Shown piece after piece: positions 20,142 through 31,496 of a DNA stretch of 49,398 bases; the first letter of the stretch is position 1, and every line of letters begins with the position of its first letter. The stretch comes from Acidimicrobiaceae bacterium (GTDB lineage: Bacteria; Actinomycetota; Acidimicrobiia; Acidimicrobiales; RAAP-2). The notes under the pieces were generated by a model. The model was not told where the DNA came from. It saw nothing but the letters and a program-made list of their open reading frames with translations, and did not search any database. The position numbers and the translations under genes were made by a program. The stretch spans positions 1 to 49,398 of the forward strand of contig DAIDKS010000042.1 in assembly GCA_027449885.1 (NCBI GenBank), in the 5' to 3' direction.

Positions 20142-20437
20142 AGGTCCTCCCCCAGGATGCGCGGCACGGCGAACCGACCGTCCTCCGCGTCGGGGGCTTC
20201 GGCCAGCACCTCGGCCGGGTCGAGGCTCTCGCCGACGACGTCCGGGCGCACCACGTTGCGCAGGTCGAAGGGGTGGGCCGTCGGGGGCACTCCCGTGAGG
20301 TCCAGCGACTGGAGATCCGCGGCGTGCGCCAGCACCTGGCCCAGCTGCTCGGTGAAGGTGGTCAGCTCGTCCTCGCTGAGGTGCAGCCGGGCGAGGTGGG
20401 CCACGTGGGCGACCTCGTCGCGCGAGAGCCCGCTCAT
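20138..20437 (-). CDS. gatC: Aspartyl/glutamyl-tRNA(Asn/Gln) amidotransferase subunit C
   Basis: Small belt subunit that wraps GatA and GatB. The 99 residues show the family pattern: LSRDEVAHVAHLARLHLSEDE, then FTEQLGQVLAHAADLQSLD, PTAHPFDLRNVVRPD and a C-terminal FAVPRILGED. ATG 20437 overlaps the stop of the upstream esterase gene as ATGA. Longer frames in this region are shadows. Confidence 0.95.
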   Translation of the reverse strand: MSGLSRDEVAHVAHLARLHLSEDELTTFTEQLGQVLAHAADLQSLDLTGVPPTAHPFDLRNVVRPDVVGESLDPAEVLAEAPDAEDGRFAVPRILGEDL

Positions 20438-21183
20438 CGCGCGGCCCCCGCGACGAACTCGCCCGTCAGGCGCTCGACGAGCGCCTGGTCGTTGTCGAGG
20501 GTCGCCACGTGGTACGAGTCCTCGAGCCACACTCGGGTGACCGGTCCCGTGACGCGCTCGACCACCGCGTCGCCGTTGTCGGGCGTGACGACGTGGTCCT
20601 CCCGACTCGTCAGGAGCAGAGAGGGCGCCCGGACCGCGTCGAGACGCTGGTAGACGCCCTCGATGCCGTCGAAGAGGCTCCGCGCGCACTCGAGCGGCGT
20701 CGCGTCGTAGGAGAACTCCCGCGAGCCCTCGCGCTTGATGTCCGAGCCGATCGCCTCGAGGGTGCTCAGCCCCGCGGCGAGGAGATCGGCGAGACCCTGG
20801 CGCAGCTCGTCCGCCGGCGGCTTGACGAGAGGGTTGATGAAGACGCACGCGACCGGCGATCGCTCCTGGGCGACGAGGGCGGCGAGGCCGCCCCCCATCG
20901 AGAGGCCGACCACGGCGACGTCGTCGCACCGCGCGGCCAGGTCGTCGTAGGCGGTGAGCGCGGCACCGGCCCAGTCCTCCCACGACGTCGACATCATGTC
21001 CTCGACGCTCGTGCCGTGGCCCGGGAGGCGCGGCAGGGACACGGCGTGCCCGGCGGCGGCCAGGTGCTCGGCGAGCGGGCGCAGGGAACTGGGGTTTCCG
21101 GTGAAGCCGTGGAGGACGAGGACTCCGCGAGGCCCCCCGGGGGCCGCGTAGGGCTCGCAGCCCGGCAGGACGGCGACGGTCAT
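20434..21183 (-). CDS. Alpha/beta hydrolase, Est30-like carboxylesterase or monoacylglycerol lipase
   Basis: A 249-residue cytoplasmic serine hydrolase. The oxyanion motif LVLHGFTGNPSSLRPLAEHL is followed by the nucleophile S95 in VVGLSMGGGLA, the acid D196 in LTSREDHVVTP and the histidine H225 in LEDSYHVATLD. Order and spacing match the Geobacillus Est30 family, which cleaves short-chain esters and monoglycerides. The natural substrate is unknown. ATG 21183 lies seven bases after a TAGTCT box that begins with the stop codon of the upstream transporter. The stop overlaps gatC, so a housekeeping operon is entered through this gene. Confidence 0.87.
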   Translation of the reverse strand: MTVAVLPGCEPYAAPGGPRGVLVLHGFTGNPSSLRPLAEHLAAAGHAVSLPRLPGHGTSVEDMMSTSWEDWAGAALTAYDDLAARCDDVAVVGLSMGGGLAALVAQERSPVACVFINPLVKPPADELRQGLADLLAAGLSTLEAIGSDIKREGSREFSYDATPLECARSLFDGIEGVYQRLDAVRAPSLLLTSREDHVVTPDNGDAVVERVTGPVTRVWLEDSYHVATLDNDQALVERLTGEFVAGAAR

Positions 21184-21190
21184 GGGAGCC

Positions 21191-21196
21191 AGACTA
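21191..21196 (-). promoter_or_regulatory. Possible -10 box overlapping the transporter stop codon
   Basis: TAGTCT on the minus strand is seven bases before the esterase ATG, with no ribosome-binding site in between. Its TAG is also the stop codon of the MFS gene. It may give a leaderless esterase-gatCAB transcript. Confidence 0.4.
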
Positions 21197-22783
21197 CCGG
21201 GCCCGCCGAATCGCCCCCGGGGTCCGCGGCACCGAGGTCACGTAGAGCGAGGCCCCGAACCCGATCAGGGCGACCAGGCCCGCGACGACGAAGGGGATGC
21301 GGAACGTGGCGAGCAGGTCCGCCGCGGGCGAGCGGGGACCGAGGTGACGAGCGCGCTCGAGGCCCTGGCGGATGGTCTCCAGGACCTGGATTCCGGCGAC
21401 CTCGCCGACCTGCATGGCCAGCATCTGGGCCGCCGACATCACGCCGAACTCGTGCTCGGCGACCTCGTTCGCCATGACGGCGCTCGTCGCCGGCATCGCC
21501 ACCCCCATCCCGAAGCCGGAGAGGCCGAGCGCCAGGGCGACGACCGCGGCGCCCGTCGAGGGGCGCAGCGCCGCGAAGAGCGCCAGCGATCCCACGAGGG
21601 CCGCGGCACCGGCGATCGCGCTGCGGCGCTCCCCCACGCGGGCGGCGACGTAGCCGGCGATGGGCGAGACCAGCGCGAAGGTGAGCGGGCGCGCGATCGA
21701 GAGCGCTCCGACCCGGCTCACCGAGTACCCGTACCCCTGCTCCATCACCAGCGGGAACAGGAAGAACCCTCCGAAGTAGGCGAAGTTGGCGCAGGCCCGC
21801 AGCACCATCGGCATCACGAAGTTGCGACGCCGGAAGTAGTGCGGCGGGATGAGGGGGTGGCGAGCCCGGCGCAGACGACGGACGAACAGGGCGCCCGAGG
21901 CGACGGCCGCCGCGCCGCAGACGAGCGTCCCCGGACGCGTCCACCCCACGACGGGCCCGAGGGAGAGACCCAGCATGAGCGCCGTGACGGCGAGCGAGAG
22001 AGCGCTCGAGCCGATCCAGTCGACGCCGCGCAGGCCGTCGCGAACGCGCCCGGCGAGCGGAGGGCGTCCCGCGCCGCGCGGCAGCAGGATCGCCACGACC
22101 GCCAGGGCGACGAGGATCAACCCGAACTGGACGACGAAGAGGGCGCGCCAACCCAGGGCCGCGATGATCGGGGCGCCGAGCGACACTCCGATGACCGGCC
22201 CCCCCGCGCCGATCAGGGACCACCACCCCATGGCCGTCACCCGCTCCTCGGGGGCGAAGAGCAGGTTGATGAGCGCCGAGGAGGCCGTGCCCGTCGCGGC
22301 CCCCTGCACGCCGTCGAGGGTGCGGGCGACGAGCAGGAGACCAGCGTTCGGCGCGACGGCCGTCAGCGCGGCGGTGACCAGGGCCGTCGCGAGACCCCAG
22401 AGGTAGAGGCGGCGATGGCCGACGACGTCGCCGAGCTTGCCGAGCAGGGGAGCCGCCAGGCCGTACGCGAGCAGGGGGCCCACCATCGTCCACGTGAGCA
22501 CGCCGACCGAGGTCCGCAGCTGGAGCGCGACGCTGGGCAGCGCGACGACGAAGACGGTGAAGGTGAAGTTGAGGGCGAGGAGCCCGGCGAGCAGGCTGCC
22601 CAGCACCCACCAGCGCAGTCGCGGCGAGGCCGACGTGCGGCTCTCGACCCGCCGGCGCAGCAGGGCGATCCAGTTGAGGTCGCTGCCCGCCTCGTTGCCG
22701 AGCGGAGCGAAGGCCACCCCCGCCGGGTCGGCGTAGGGGTCGAGGAGCTCGTCGGGGTCGTCGCGGTCGACGTGCCCCTCCAC
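21194..22783 (-). CDS. MFS drug/proton antiporter, DHA2 (14-helix) type
   Basis: A 529-residue membrane exporter of the EmrB/QacA group. A soluble N-terminal extension of about 55 residues is acidic then basic. Helix 1 (LNFTFTVFVVALPSVALQL) and the family signature VGPLLAYGLAAPLLGKLGDVVGHRRLYL follow, the last with the loop 2-3 motif G-K-L-G-D-x-x-G-x-R. LLVARTLDGVQGAA and the antiporter motif VIGVSLGAPIIAALGWR are also present. About 14 membrane segments can be drawn. The substrate is unknown. It starts with GTG at 22783, 12 bases after the dehydrogenase stop, and lacks an obvious ribosome-binding site. A longer overlapping frame on the same strand is a shadow. Confidence 0.88.
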   Translation of the reverse strand: MEGHVDRDDPDELLDPYADPAGVAFAPLGNEAGSDLNWIALLRRRVESRTSASPRLRWWVLGSLLAGLLALNFTFTVFVVALPSVALQLRTSVGVLTWTMVGPLLAYGLAAPLLGKLGDVVGHRRLYLWGLATALVTAALTAVAPNAGLLLVARTLDGVQGAATGTASSALINLLFAPEERVTAMGWWSLIGAGGPVIGVSLGAPIIAALGWRALFVVQFGLILVALAVVAILLPRGAGRPPLAGRVRDGLRGVDWIGSSALSLAVTALMLGLSLGPVVGWTRPGTLVCGAAAVASGALFVRRLRRARHPLIPPHYFRRRNFVMPMVLRACANFAYFGGFFLFPLVMEQGYGYSVSRVGALSIARPLTFALVSPIAGYVAARVGERRSAIAGAAALVGSLALFAALRPSTGAAVVALALGLSGFGMGVAMPATSAVMANEVAEHEFGVMSAAQMLAMQVGEVAGIQVLETIRQGLERARHLGPRSPAADLLATFRIPFVVAGLVALIGFGASLYVTSVPRTPGAIRRAR

Positions 22784-22795
22784 GGTCGTGCGTCG

Positions 22796-23674
22796 CTAGT
22801 CGAGCAGCGTCGGCAGCTGAGCGGCGAGCTCGGCGACGGACCAGCGCTCGTCGCGCTCGAGCGTGGAGGTCATCGTCCAGTTCTGGAACAGGCGCACGGT
22901 GCCGCCCTGCACGAAGAAGACGCGGCCCGTGGCCGTGCACTCCTCCATCGCGAGGGTGGCGACCAGGGGTGAGACGTTGGCCGGATCCCACGCGTCGAAC
23001 ACGGCCGGATCGCTCGGGCGCACCACGTAGTCGGCGAGGCCGGGCGTCGACTCGGTCATGCGGGTTCGGGCCGCCGGGGCGATGGCGTTGACCCGCACGC
23101 CGTAGCGACCGAGCTCCTCCGCGATGATCACCGTGAAGGCGGCGATGCCGGCCTTCGCCGCCCCGTAGTTCGACTGGCCTACGTTGCCGAGCAGGCCGGA
23201 GGTCGAGGACGTGTTGATCACCGAGGCGGCCACGGGCTGGCCGGCCTTGGCCCGCTCGCGCCAGTAGGCGGCGGCGTGGCGCGTCGGTACGAAGTGCCCC
23301 TTCAGGTGCACGTTGATGACCGCGTCCCAGTCGGACTCGGAGAGGTTGACGAGGACCCGGTCGCGCAGGATCCCGGCGTTGTTGACCAGCACGTGGAGGT
23401 CACCGAAGGCGTCGATCGCGCTCTGGACGAGCCGCTGGCCCCCTTCCCAGTCCGCCACGTTGTCGTGGTTCGCGACGGCCTCTCCCCCCATCGCCCGGAT
23501 CTCAGCCGCGACCTCCTCGGCGGGTGACGCCGAGGAGGCGCCGCCGTCGAGGGACCCACCGAGGTCGTTCACGACGACGCGAGCCCCCTCGGCCGCGAAG
23601 AGGAGCGCGTGCTCGCGCCCGATCCCCCGTCCGGCTCCCGTGATGATGGCGACCCGCCCGTCCAGCGCACCCAT
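22796..23674 (-). CDS. Short-chain dehydrogenase/reductase, HSD17B4/MFE-2-like 3-hydroxyacyl-CoA type
   Basis: A 292-residue NAD(P) oxidoreductase. The TGAGRGIG cofactor motif is at 12-19, NNAG at 98-101, and the active site is N121, S157, Y170 and K174 (NYGAAKAG). The sequence GREHALLFAAEGARVVVNDLGG and the lengthened loop before EVAAEI resemble the dehydrogenase domain of peroxisomal multifunctional enzyme 2 and its actinobacterial homologues, used in beta-oxidation of fatty acids or steroids. That substrate class is inference. ATG 23674 is preceded by GGGAGGAGAG. TACAAT at 23703-23698 is a good -10, so the gene may have its own promoter in the gap after the HIT-like gene. Confidence 0.88.
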   Translation of the reverse strand: MGALDGRVAIITGAGRGIGREHALLFAAEGARVVVNDLGGSLDGGASSASPAEEVAAEIRAMGGEAVANHDNVADWEGGQRLVQSAIDAFGDLHVLVNNAGILRDRVLVNLSESDWDAVINVHLKGHFVPTRHAAAYWRERAKAGQPVAASVINTSSTSGLLGNVGQSNYGAAKAGIAAFTVIIAEELGRYGVRVNAIAPAARTRMTESTPGLADYVVRPSDPAVFDAWDPANVSPLVATLAMEECTATGRVFFVQGGTVRLFQNWTMTSTLERDERWSVAELAAQLPTLLD

Positions 23675-23697
23675 GTCTCTCCTCCCGATGTGCCTTG

Positions 23698-23703
23698 ATT
23701 GTA
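23698..23703 (-). promoter_or_regulatory. -10 box upstream of the short-chain dehydrogenase
   Basis: TACAAT on the minus strand differs from TATAAT at one base and lies 23 bases before the ATG, leaving room for a short leader with the GGGAGGAGAG ribosome-binding site. No convincing -35 was seen. Confidence 0.5.
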
Positions 23704-23711
23704 ACGACGCC

Positions 23712-24035
23712 CTAGCGGCCGAAGGGGAAGCCGGATCGGCGACGCGCGTGGGCGTGGTAGTGATCGGGGATGTTGCGCATGTGGTCGTCGAGGTACCACG
23801 ATCCGTTCCCGAGGACGTCGTCGGCGACGCGGGCCAGGAGCCCCGCGAGGCGCTCGCGCACCTCGTCGCTCGGACGGGGGTCGTGCGCGCGCCACACCAC
23901 CATCGGGACGTCACAGATCTCGCAGTCGGCGATCCAGCACAGGTCGTCCTCGTGATAGCGCCGGGTCAGGGGCGCCGCCTCGCAGAGGTCGCAGGCGAGG
24001 GCTACTTGACGTTCAGGATGATCGTCGATCGCCAT
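23712..24035 (-). CDS. Small Cys-rich protein with HIT-like HxHxH motif
   Basis: A 107-residue soluble protein I cannot name. It has C15 and C18 (CDLC), C33, then C38 and C41 (CEIC), a probable zinc site. VPMVVWRAHDPRPSDEVRERL and a helix to about residue 72 follow, and near the end comes IPDHYHAHARR, with histidines 92, 94 and 96. Order and spacing (cysteine knuckle, 'MVV..RH.P', helix, then HxHxH) resemble the HIT superfamily of nucleotidyl hydrolases and transferases in a shortened form, so a remote HIT-like relation is inferred. The ATG at 24035 lies inside the last 34 bases of the pseudokinase gene, so translation is probably coupled to it. Confidence 0.7.
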   Translation of the reverse strand: MAIDDHPERQVALACDLCEAAPLTRRYHEDDLCWIADCEICDVPMVVWRAHDPRPSDEVRERLAGLLARVADDVLGNGSWYLDDHMRNIPDHYHAHARRRSGFPFGR

Positions 24036-25846
24036 GGCGCCATCGTCCCCGGGGCGGGGATCTCGGAGACCACCGTGGTCCACTTGTTGGTTCCCGCGTT
24101 CGGACCACGCGTGGTGTAGAAGAGCACGGCCTTCTTGAAGGCGGCGTTCACGGCCGCCGGACCCATCCCGATCACGTTGGGCACCGGACGGGGACCCTGG
24201 CCGGGCGGCGGCGTGGTGCTGGTCGTCGTGGTCGGGGACGTCGTGGTGGTGGTGGCGCCCGGGGTTGTCGTCGTGGTGGTGGCGCCCGGGGTCGTCGTCG
24301 TGGTGGTGGCGTTCGGTCCCGCGCTCAGGGCGAGGATCACGGCCGCGCCGGCGGGCACCGACGTCGGGTTGGCCTCGCCGTGATAGAGGACCTCGGCGAC
24401 CTCGCCGACGGGCCGCGTGCTCGCGATCGACGCGCTCGCCGGGCACTGCGCCCCGATCTTCACCTTGAGGAGGGCGGCCGTCGCGGCCACGCAGTTCTGG
24501 CCGAGCACGGCGGGCAGCACCACCATGACCGGGCCGTCGGAGACCGTCACGTTCACGACCAGACCGGACTTCGAACTGGTGCCGGCTCCCGGTTGCTGCG
24601 AGATGATGCCGCCGGAGGGAACCGTCGCGGAGTTCTGGTGCGACGACACCTTCAGGGTGAATCCGTCGTTCGCGAGGAGGCTGCTCGCCTGCTGCACGTC
24701 GAGCCCGCTCAGCGTCGGCACGGTGTGGCTCGCGCTCAGGAGACCGAGCCGCCAGGCGGCGGCGCCACCGACGGCGGCGACCAGAAGCACCGCGGCCGTG
24801 ACGAGGAGCGCCATGCGGCGACGTCGCGGTGGCGGGACCACCGGGTAGGTGGGCAGCGACGGACGCGGAGGCGCGCCCTCGCCGCGCCGCGGCACCTGTG
24901 GCGAGGGGAAGTGAGCGGCCGGCCCGGTGATCTCGTCCGCGGACGGGGCGCGAAAGCCGATCGACGCCCGGGGCTCGACCGGTGGGTACTGCGCGAGGAG
25001 CGGGGCCGCGCCGATCGGGGCGATGATCAGCGGGGACGGATCGGCCGTCGTCGAGCCGAATCGGTGGGCCGCCTGCTCCGCGTCGAGCCGCAGGATCGGG
25101 TCGGGGACCGACGCCTGGGCCAGGGCCATGTCCAGCGTGCCGAGCTCGGGACGGACCGGCAGGGGCGTCGTCAGGCGCACGCGGGCGAGGTCCTCGGCCG
25201 TCGCCGCGTCGTACGGCGACTGTCCCGTCGCCGCCTCGTAGACGATGAGCGCGAGGCTGTAGACGTCGGACTTCGCCTCCGCGGGACGGCCCTGGACCTG
25301 CTCGGGACTCAGGTAGCGCGTGTCGTTGAAGGAGTAGCGACGGCGCAGCATCGTACGGAGCCTGACGAGGGCGACGTCGCTCACCTTGACGCGTCCCTCC
25401 TCGTCGAAGAGCAGCTTGCGCGGCGAGAGCTGGCCGTGCACGATCCCGTGCGCGTGCAGGTGGGCGAGGGCGCTCGCCACGTCGCGACCCAGCTTCGCGG
25501 CGTCGTCGACGCTCAGCCGCTCCCCGGCGGTGAGGACCTCCTCGAGGGAGCCGCCCCCGAGGTACTCGGTCACCATGAAGATCGAACCGGCCTCCTGACC
25601 CCCGTCGAAGACGCGCGCGAGGTGCGGGTGGCCGAGGGTGGCCGCCCGGATGATCTGATCGCGAAAGGCGCGACGGATCTCCTCGTGAGCGGCGAGCTCC
25701 GGCCGCAGGACCTTCACCACCACCGTGCGGTGCAGTGAGAAGTCGTCGGCCAGGTAGACCTCCGCCGTGGATCCCTCACCCAGCACCGCCTCGATGCGGT
25801 AGCGACCGGCGACGACGTGTCCTGGGGCGTAGGTGGTCGGGGGCAT
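24002..25846 (-). CDS. Membrane PASTA protein with a degenerate Ser/Thr kinase domain (predicted pseudokinase)
   Basis: A 614-residue protein built like PknB/StkP. A cytoplasmic kinase-like domain spans residues 16-280 and a proline-rich linker follows. One membrane helix (about 345-365) comes after RRRRR. Three PASTA-like repeats (about 380-445, 446-515 and 553-614) have a Thr/Pro stretch before the last. The Gly-rich loop (GEGSTAEVY), K45 and D157 of the DFG position remain. However, HRD reads H137-G-Q139, the catalytic-loop Lys and Asn are S141 and K144, and the helix-C Glu appears to be Q64. Phosphotransfer is therefore unlikely. It may sense peptidoglycan as a scaffold. ATG 25846 is chosen because GTG 25858 lies in a TAGGGT box. 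Confidence 0.85.
   Translation of the reverse strand: MPPTTYAPGHVVAGRYRIEAVLGEGSTAEVYLADDFSLHRTVVVKVLRPELAAHEEIRRAFRDQIIRAATLGHPHLARVFDGGQEAGSIFMVTEYLGGGSLEEVLTAGERLSVDDAAKLGRDVASALAHLHAHGIVHGQLSPRKLLFDEEGRVKVSDVALVRLRTMLRRRYSFNDTRYLSPEQVQGRPAEAKSDVYSLALIVYEAATGQSPYDAATAEDLARVRLTTPLPVRPELGTLDMALAQASVPDPILRLDAEQAAHRFGSTTADPSPLIIAPIGAAPLLAQYPPVEPRASIGFRAPSADEITGPAAHFPSPQVPRRGEGAPPRPSLPTYPVVPPPRRRRMALLVTAAVLLVAAVGGAAAWRLGLLSASHTVPTLSGLDVQQASSLLANDGFTLKVSSHQNSATVPSGGIISQQPGAGTSSKSGLVVNVTVSDGPVMVVLPAVLGQNCVAATAALLKVKIGAQCPASASIASTRPVGEVAEVLYHGEANPTSVPAGAAVILALSAGPNATTTTTTPGATTTTTTPGATTTTTSPTTTTSTTPPPGQGPRPVPNVIGMGPAAVNAAFKKAVLFYTTRGPNAGTNKWTTVVSEIPAPGTMAPWRSTIILNVK
24236..24320 (-). repeat. 27-base direct repeats encoding the Thr-Pro-Gly linker
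   Basis: Three near-identical units, each coding roughly ATTTTTTPG, form the extracellular linker between PASTA repeats 2 and 3 of the pseudokinase. On the plus strand they read as GTGGTGGTGGCGCCCGGG-type units. Such low-complexity repeats are prone to copy-number change, and Thr/Pro-rich linkers are frequent sites of O-mannosylation in actinobacteria. Confidence 0.75.
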
Positions 25847-25856
25847 GACTAGGCCC

Positions 25857-25862
25857 ACCCTA
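25857..25862 (-). promoter_or_regulatory. Possible -10 box for the pseudokinase gene
   Basis: TAGGGT on the minus strand lies ten bases before ATG 25846 in the 27-base gap after ligA. It covers the alternative GTG at 25858, which argues that translation begins at the ATG. No -35 was seen. Confidence 0.35.
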
Positions 25863-25873
25863 GTAAGGAACGC

Positions 25874-28940
<3,067 letters not shown>

Positions 28941-28944
<4 letters not shown>

Positions 28945-30131
28945 GGCGACAGTCTGCCCGTCGCCGTATCGGACGTGCCCGCGAGACGGGCGACGGACTC
29001 CCGGACGATGCGGATCGCGGCCCCGACCTCGTCCCCGCTCGTCTCCGCCCCGAGCGACAGGCGCAGGGCGCCTCGCGCGCGGCGGGGCGCGACGCCCATC
29101 GCGGCCAGCACGTGGCTCGCCTCGGTCGCCCCGCTCGAACAGCTGGCGCCGGCCGACGCGCAGAGTCCGGCGGCGTCGAGCACGTACAGCAGCTCGTCGG
29201 ACTCGACTCCCTCGACGGTCACGTGCAGGGTCCCGGCGACGCGCGCGGCCCCCTCGGCGGTGACGCGGCACCCCGGGAGGTCGGCGAGTCCCCGGGCCAG
29301 CCGATCACGCAGCGCGGTCACTCGCTCGACTCGCTCGGCGAGCTCGCGAGCGCTCGCCCGCGCGGCGGCCGCGAAGCCGACGACGGCCGCGACGTCGACC
29401 GTCCCTCCTCGTCGTCCCGCCTCCTGGCCCCCACCGGGAACGACGGGGTCGATCGCGGCGCCGCGCCGTAGCACGAGGGCCCCCGCCCCCACGGGTCCGC
29501 CGAGCTTGTGGGCGCAGAGGGAGACCAGGTCGCACGTGGCGGTGACGACGGGCAGCGACAGCCACGGAGCCGCCGCGACGGCGTCGGTGTGCACCCACAG
29601 TCCCCCGAGGACCTCGGCCCGGGCGATCGCCCCGACCGCGTCGAGCGGTTGACGCACCCCGGTCTCGTTGTTCGCCGTCATCACGCTGACGACGGCCGTG
29701 TCGTGGTCGACGAGCTCCCGCAGGGCGTCGAGGTCGACGACGCCGTCGTGGTCGACGCCCACGACCCGCAGCGTCACGCCCGGCCAGTGGCGCTCGGCCC
29801 AGCGGGCGGCGTCGAGCACCGCGTGGTGCTCGACGGCGGAGACCACGATCGTGGAACGCTCGTGGTCCCGACGGTGACGCGCGACCGCCCCCACGATCGC
29901 GGCGTGGCAGGACTCGGTGCCGCCGGCGGTGAAGACCACCTCCGACGGATCGGCGCCGACGAACTCGGCGATCACCTCGCGAGACTCCTCGACGGCGCGC
30001 CGAGCGTCGCGGGACGCGCGGTGTCCGCCCGAAGGATTCCCGACCACTCCGCGCAGCCAGGGCTCCATCGCCTCGGCCACGTCGGGCCGGCGGGGAGCCG
30101 ACGCCGCGTGGTCGAAGTAGAGGAGGCTCAC
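28941..30131 (-). CDS. Cysteine desulfurase (NifS/IscS-like)
   Basis: PLP enzyme that converts cysteine to alanine and a protein-bound persulfide. The 396 residues start LYFDHAASAPRRPDVAEAM. Contacts include AGGTESCHAAIVG, MTANNETGVRQP, the HTDAV motif and the PLP lysine K209 in SLCAHKLGGPVGAGAL. The mobile catalytic cysteine is in CASAGASCSSG near the C-terminus, on a long loop as in group I enzymes. Position directly before mnmA, with a GTGA overlap, suggests a role in tRNA thiolation; it may also serve iron-sulfur cluster assembly, for example for IlvD. The start GTG 30131 overlaps the gabD1 stop. Longer frames upstream are shadows. Confidence 0.93.
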
Positions 30132-31492
30132 GCCACGAAGTACGACTTCACGTTGGTGAACTCGCGGACCCCGTAGGCCGAGAGCTCCCGACCGAAGCCG
30201 GAGTTCTTGGTGCCGCCGAAGGGAAGCTCGGGCATCGACGCCACGATGGCGTTGGCGAAGACCACACCCACGTCGAGGCCCGCGATGGCCCGGTCGATCT
30301 CCGCGTCGTCGGTCGACCAGATCGAGCCCCCCAGACCCCACGGGGTCGCGTTGGCGTAGGCGATCGCGTCGTCGAGGTCCTCGGCCACGTGGACCACGGC
30401 CACGGGCCCGAAGAGTTCCTCGGTGATGGCGCGCGTGCCGCTCGGGACGTGCGAGAGCACCGTCGCCGGGTAGAAGTACCCCTCCCCCGACAGGGCCGTC
30501 CCCCCGGTGTGCACGACGGCTCCCGCCGCCACCGAGGAGGACACCTGCGCGTCGAGGAGGTCGCGCTGAGCCCGCGAGACGATGGGTCCGAGGGCGGTCG
30601 CCGGGTCCATCGGGTCGCCCGTCGTCACCTCCGACATGGCGGTGGCGAAGCGCGACAGGAACTCCTCCGATCGCTCGCGCACCACGATGAAGCGCTTGGC
30701 AGCGATGCAGGCCTGACCGTTGTTCTGGATGCGGGCCGTCACCGCGTGCGGGACCGTCAGGTCCAGGTCCGCGTGGGCCCCGACGATGAAGGGGTCCGAC
30801 CCTCCGAGCTCGAGGACGCACTTCTTCAGGTTCTGTCCGGCGAGGGCCGCCACGCTACGGCCGGCGCGCTCGGAGCCGGTGAGGGTCACACCGGCGATCC
30901 GGGCGTCGGCGATGATCGCCGGGATGTCGTCGACCTCGGCGAAGACGTTGGTCATGACGCCCTCGGGGAAGCCCGCGCGACGGAAGAGGTCCTCGATGTA
31001 GAGCGCCGAGCCGGGAACGTTCGGTGCGTGCTTGAGCACCACGACGTTGCCGGCCATGATCGTCGGGATCCCGAAGCGCACGATCTGCCACAGGGGGAAG
31101 TTCCACGGCATGATGGCGAGGATCGGGCCGACGGGGTCGAACCGCACGCCGCTGCGGCGACCACGCGTCACGATCGACTCGGGCTCGAGGTAGGCCTCGG
31201 TGTGCTCGGCGAAGTAGCGCATCGTGAGGGCGCACTTCGAGGCCTCGCCCTTCGCCGCGGCGAAGGTCTTGCCCATCTCGGAGGTCATGAGCTCCGCGAC
31301 GGTCGGGATCTCCCCCTCGAGCAGTTCGGCGGCGCGCGTCATGAGCTCTCGACGCTCCTGGTGGCTCGTCCCGCGCCAGGCGCGGAACGCGGCGGCGGCC
31401 CGTTCGAGGCGAGCCTCGATCTCGGCGGGGCTGTGAGCGGGGTAGTCGGCGATCACCCGGCCCGTGGCGGGGTTCGTGGCAATGAAGGGCAT
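30128..31492 (-). CDS. gabD1: Succinate-semialdehyde dehydrogenase, GabD1-type
   Basis: Oxidises succinic semialdehyde to succinate with NAD(P). The 454-residue protein closely resembles Mycobacterium tuberculosis GabD1 (Rv0234c) through TNPATG, EMGKT, GPILAIMPWNFPLWQ, ELGGSDPFIV, RIQNNGQACIAAKRFIV and a C-terminal FGGTKNSGFGRELS. Catalytic residues are N131, E228 and C262. It could complete the route from putrescine via GABA that is encoded at 40-49 kb, although it lies 10 kb away. ATG 31492 lies four bases after the MFS stop with AGAGGG before it, so it is in that transcription unit, followed by the desulfurase with a GTGA overlap. Confidence 0.92.
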   Translation of the reverse strand: MPFIATNPATGRVIADYPAHSPAEIEARLERAAAAFRAWRGTSHQERRELMTRAAELLEGEIPTVAELMTSEMGKTFAAAKGEASKCALTMRYFAEHTEAYLEPESIVTRGRRSGVRFDPVGPILAIMPWNFPLWQIVRFGIPTIMAGNVVVLKHAPNVPGSALYIEDLFRRAGFPEGVMTNVFAEVDDIPAIIADARIAGVTLTGSERAGRSVAALAGQNLKKCVLELGGSDPFIVGAHADLDLTVPHAVTARIQNNGQACIAAKRFIVVRERSEEFLSRFATAMSEVTTGDPMDPATALGPIVSRAQRDLLDAQVSSSVAAGAVVHTGGTALSGEGYFYPATVLSHVPSGTRAITEELFGPVAVVHVAEDLDDAIAYANATPWGLGGSIWSTDDAEIDRAIAGLDVGVVFANAIVASMPELPFGGTKNSGFGRELSAYGVREFTNVKSYFVA

Positions 31493-31496
31493 CCCT

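Noticed and set aside
21180..22991. 603-residue frame over the DHA2 transporter
   Set aside because: The overlapping frame at 21194-22783 has membrane helices and antiporter motifs; this one is Arg-rich and motif-free.
24380..25738. 452-residue plus-strand frame antisense to the PASTA gene
   Set aside because: Composition (Arg, Gly, Asp, Val) is that of a reverse-strand shadow of a GC-rich gene, and there are no motifs.
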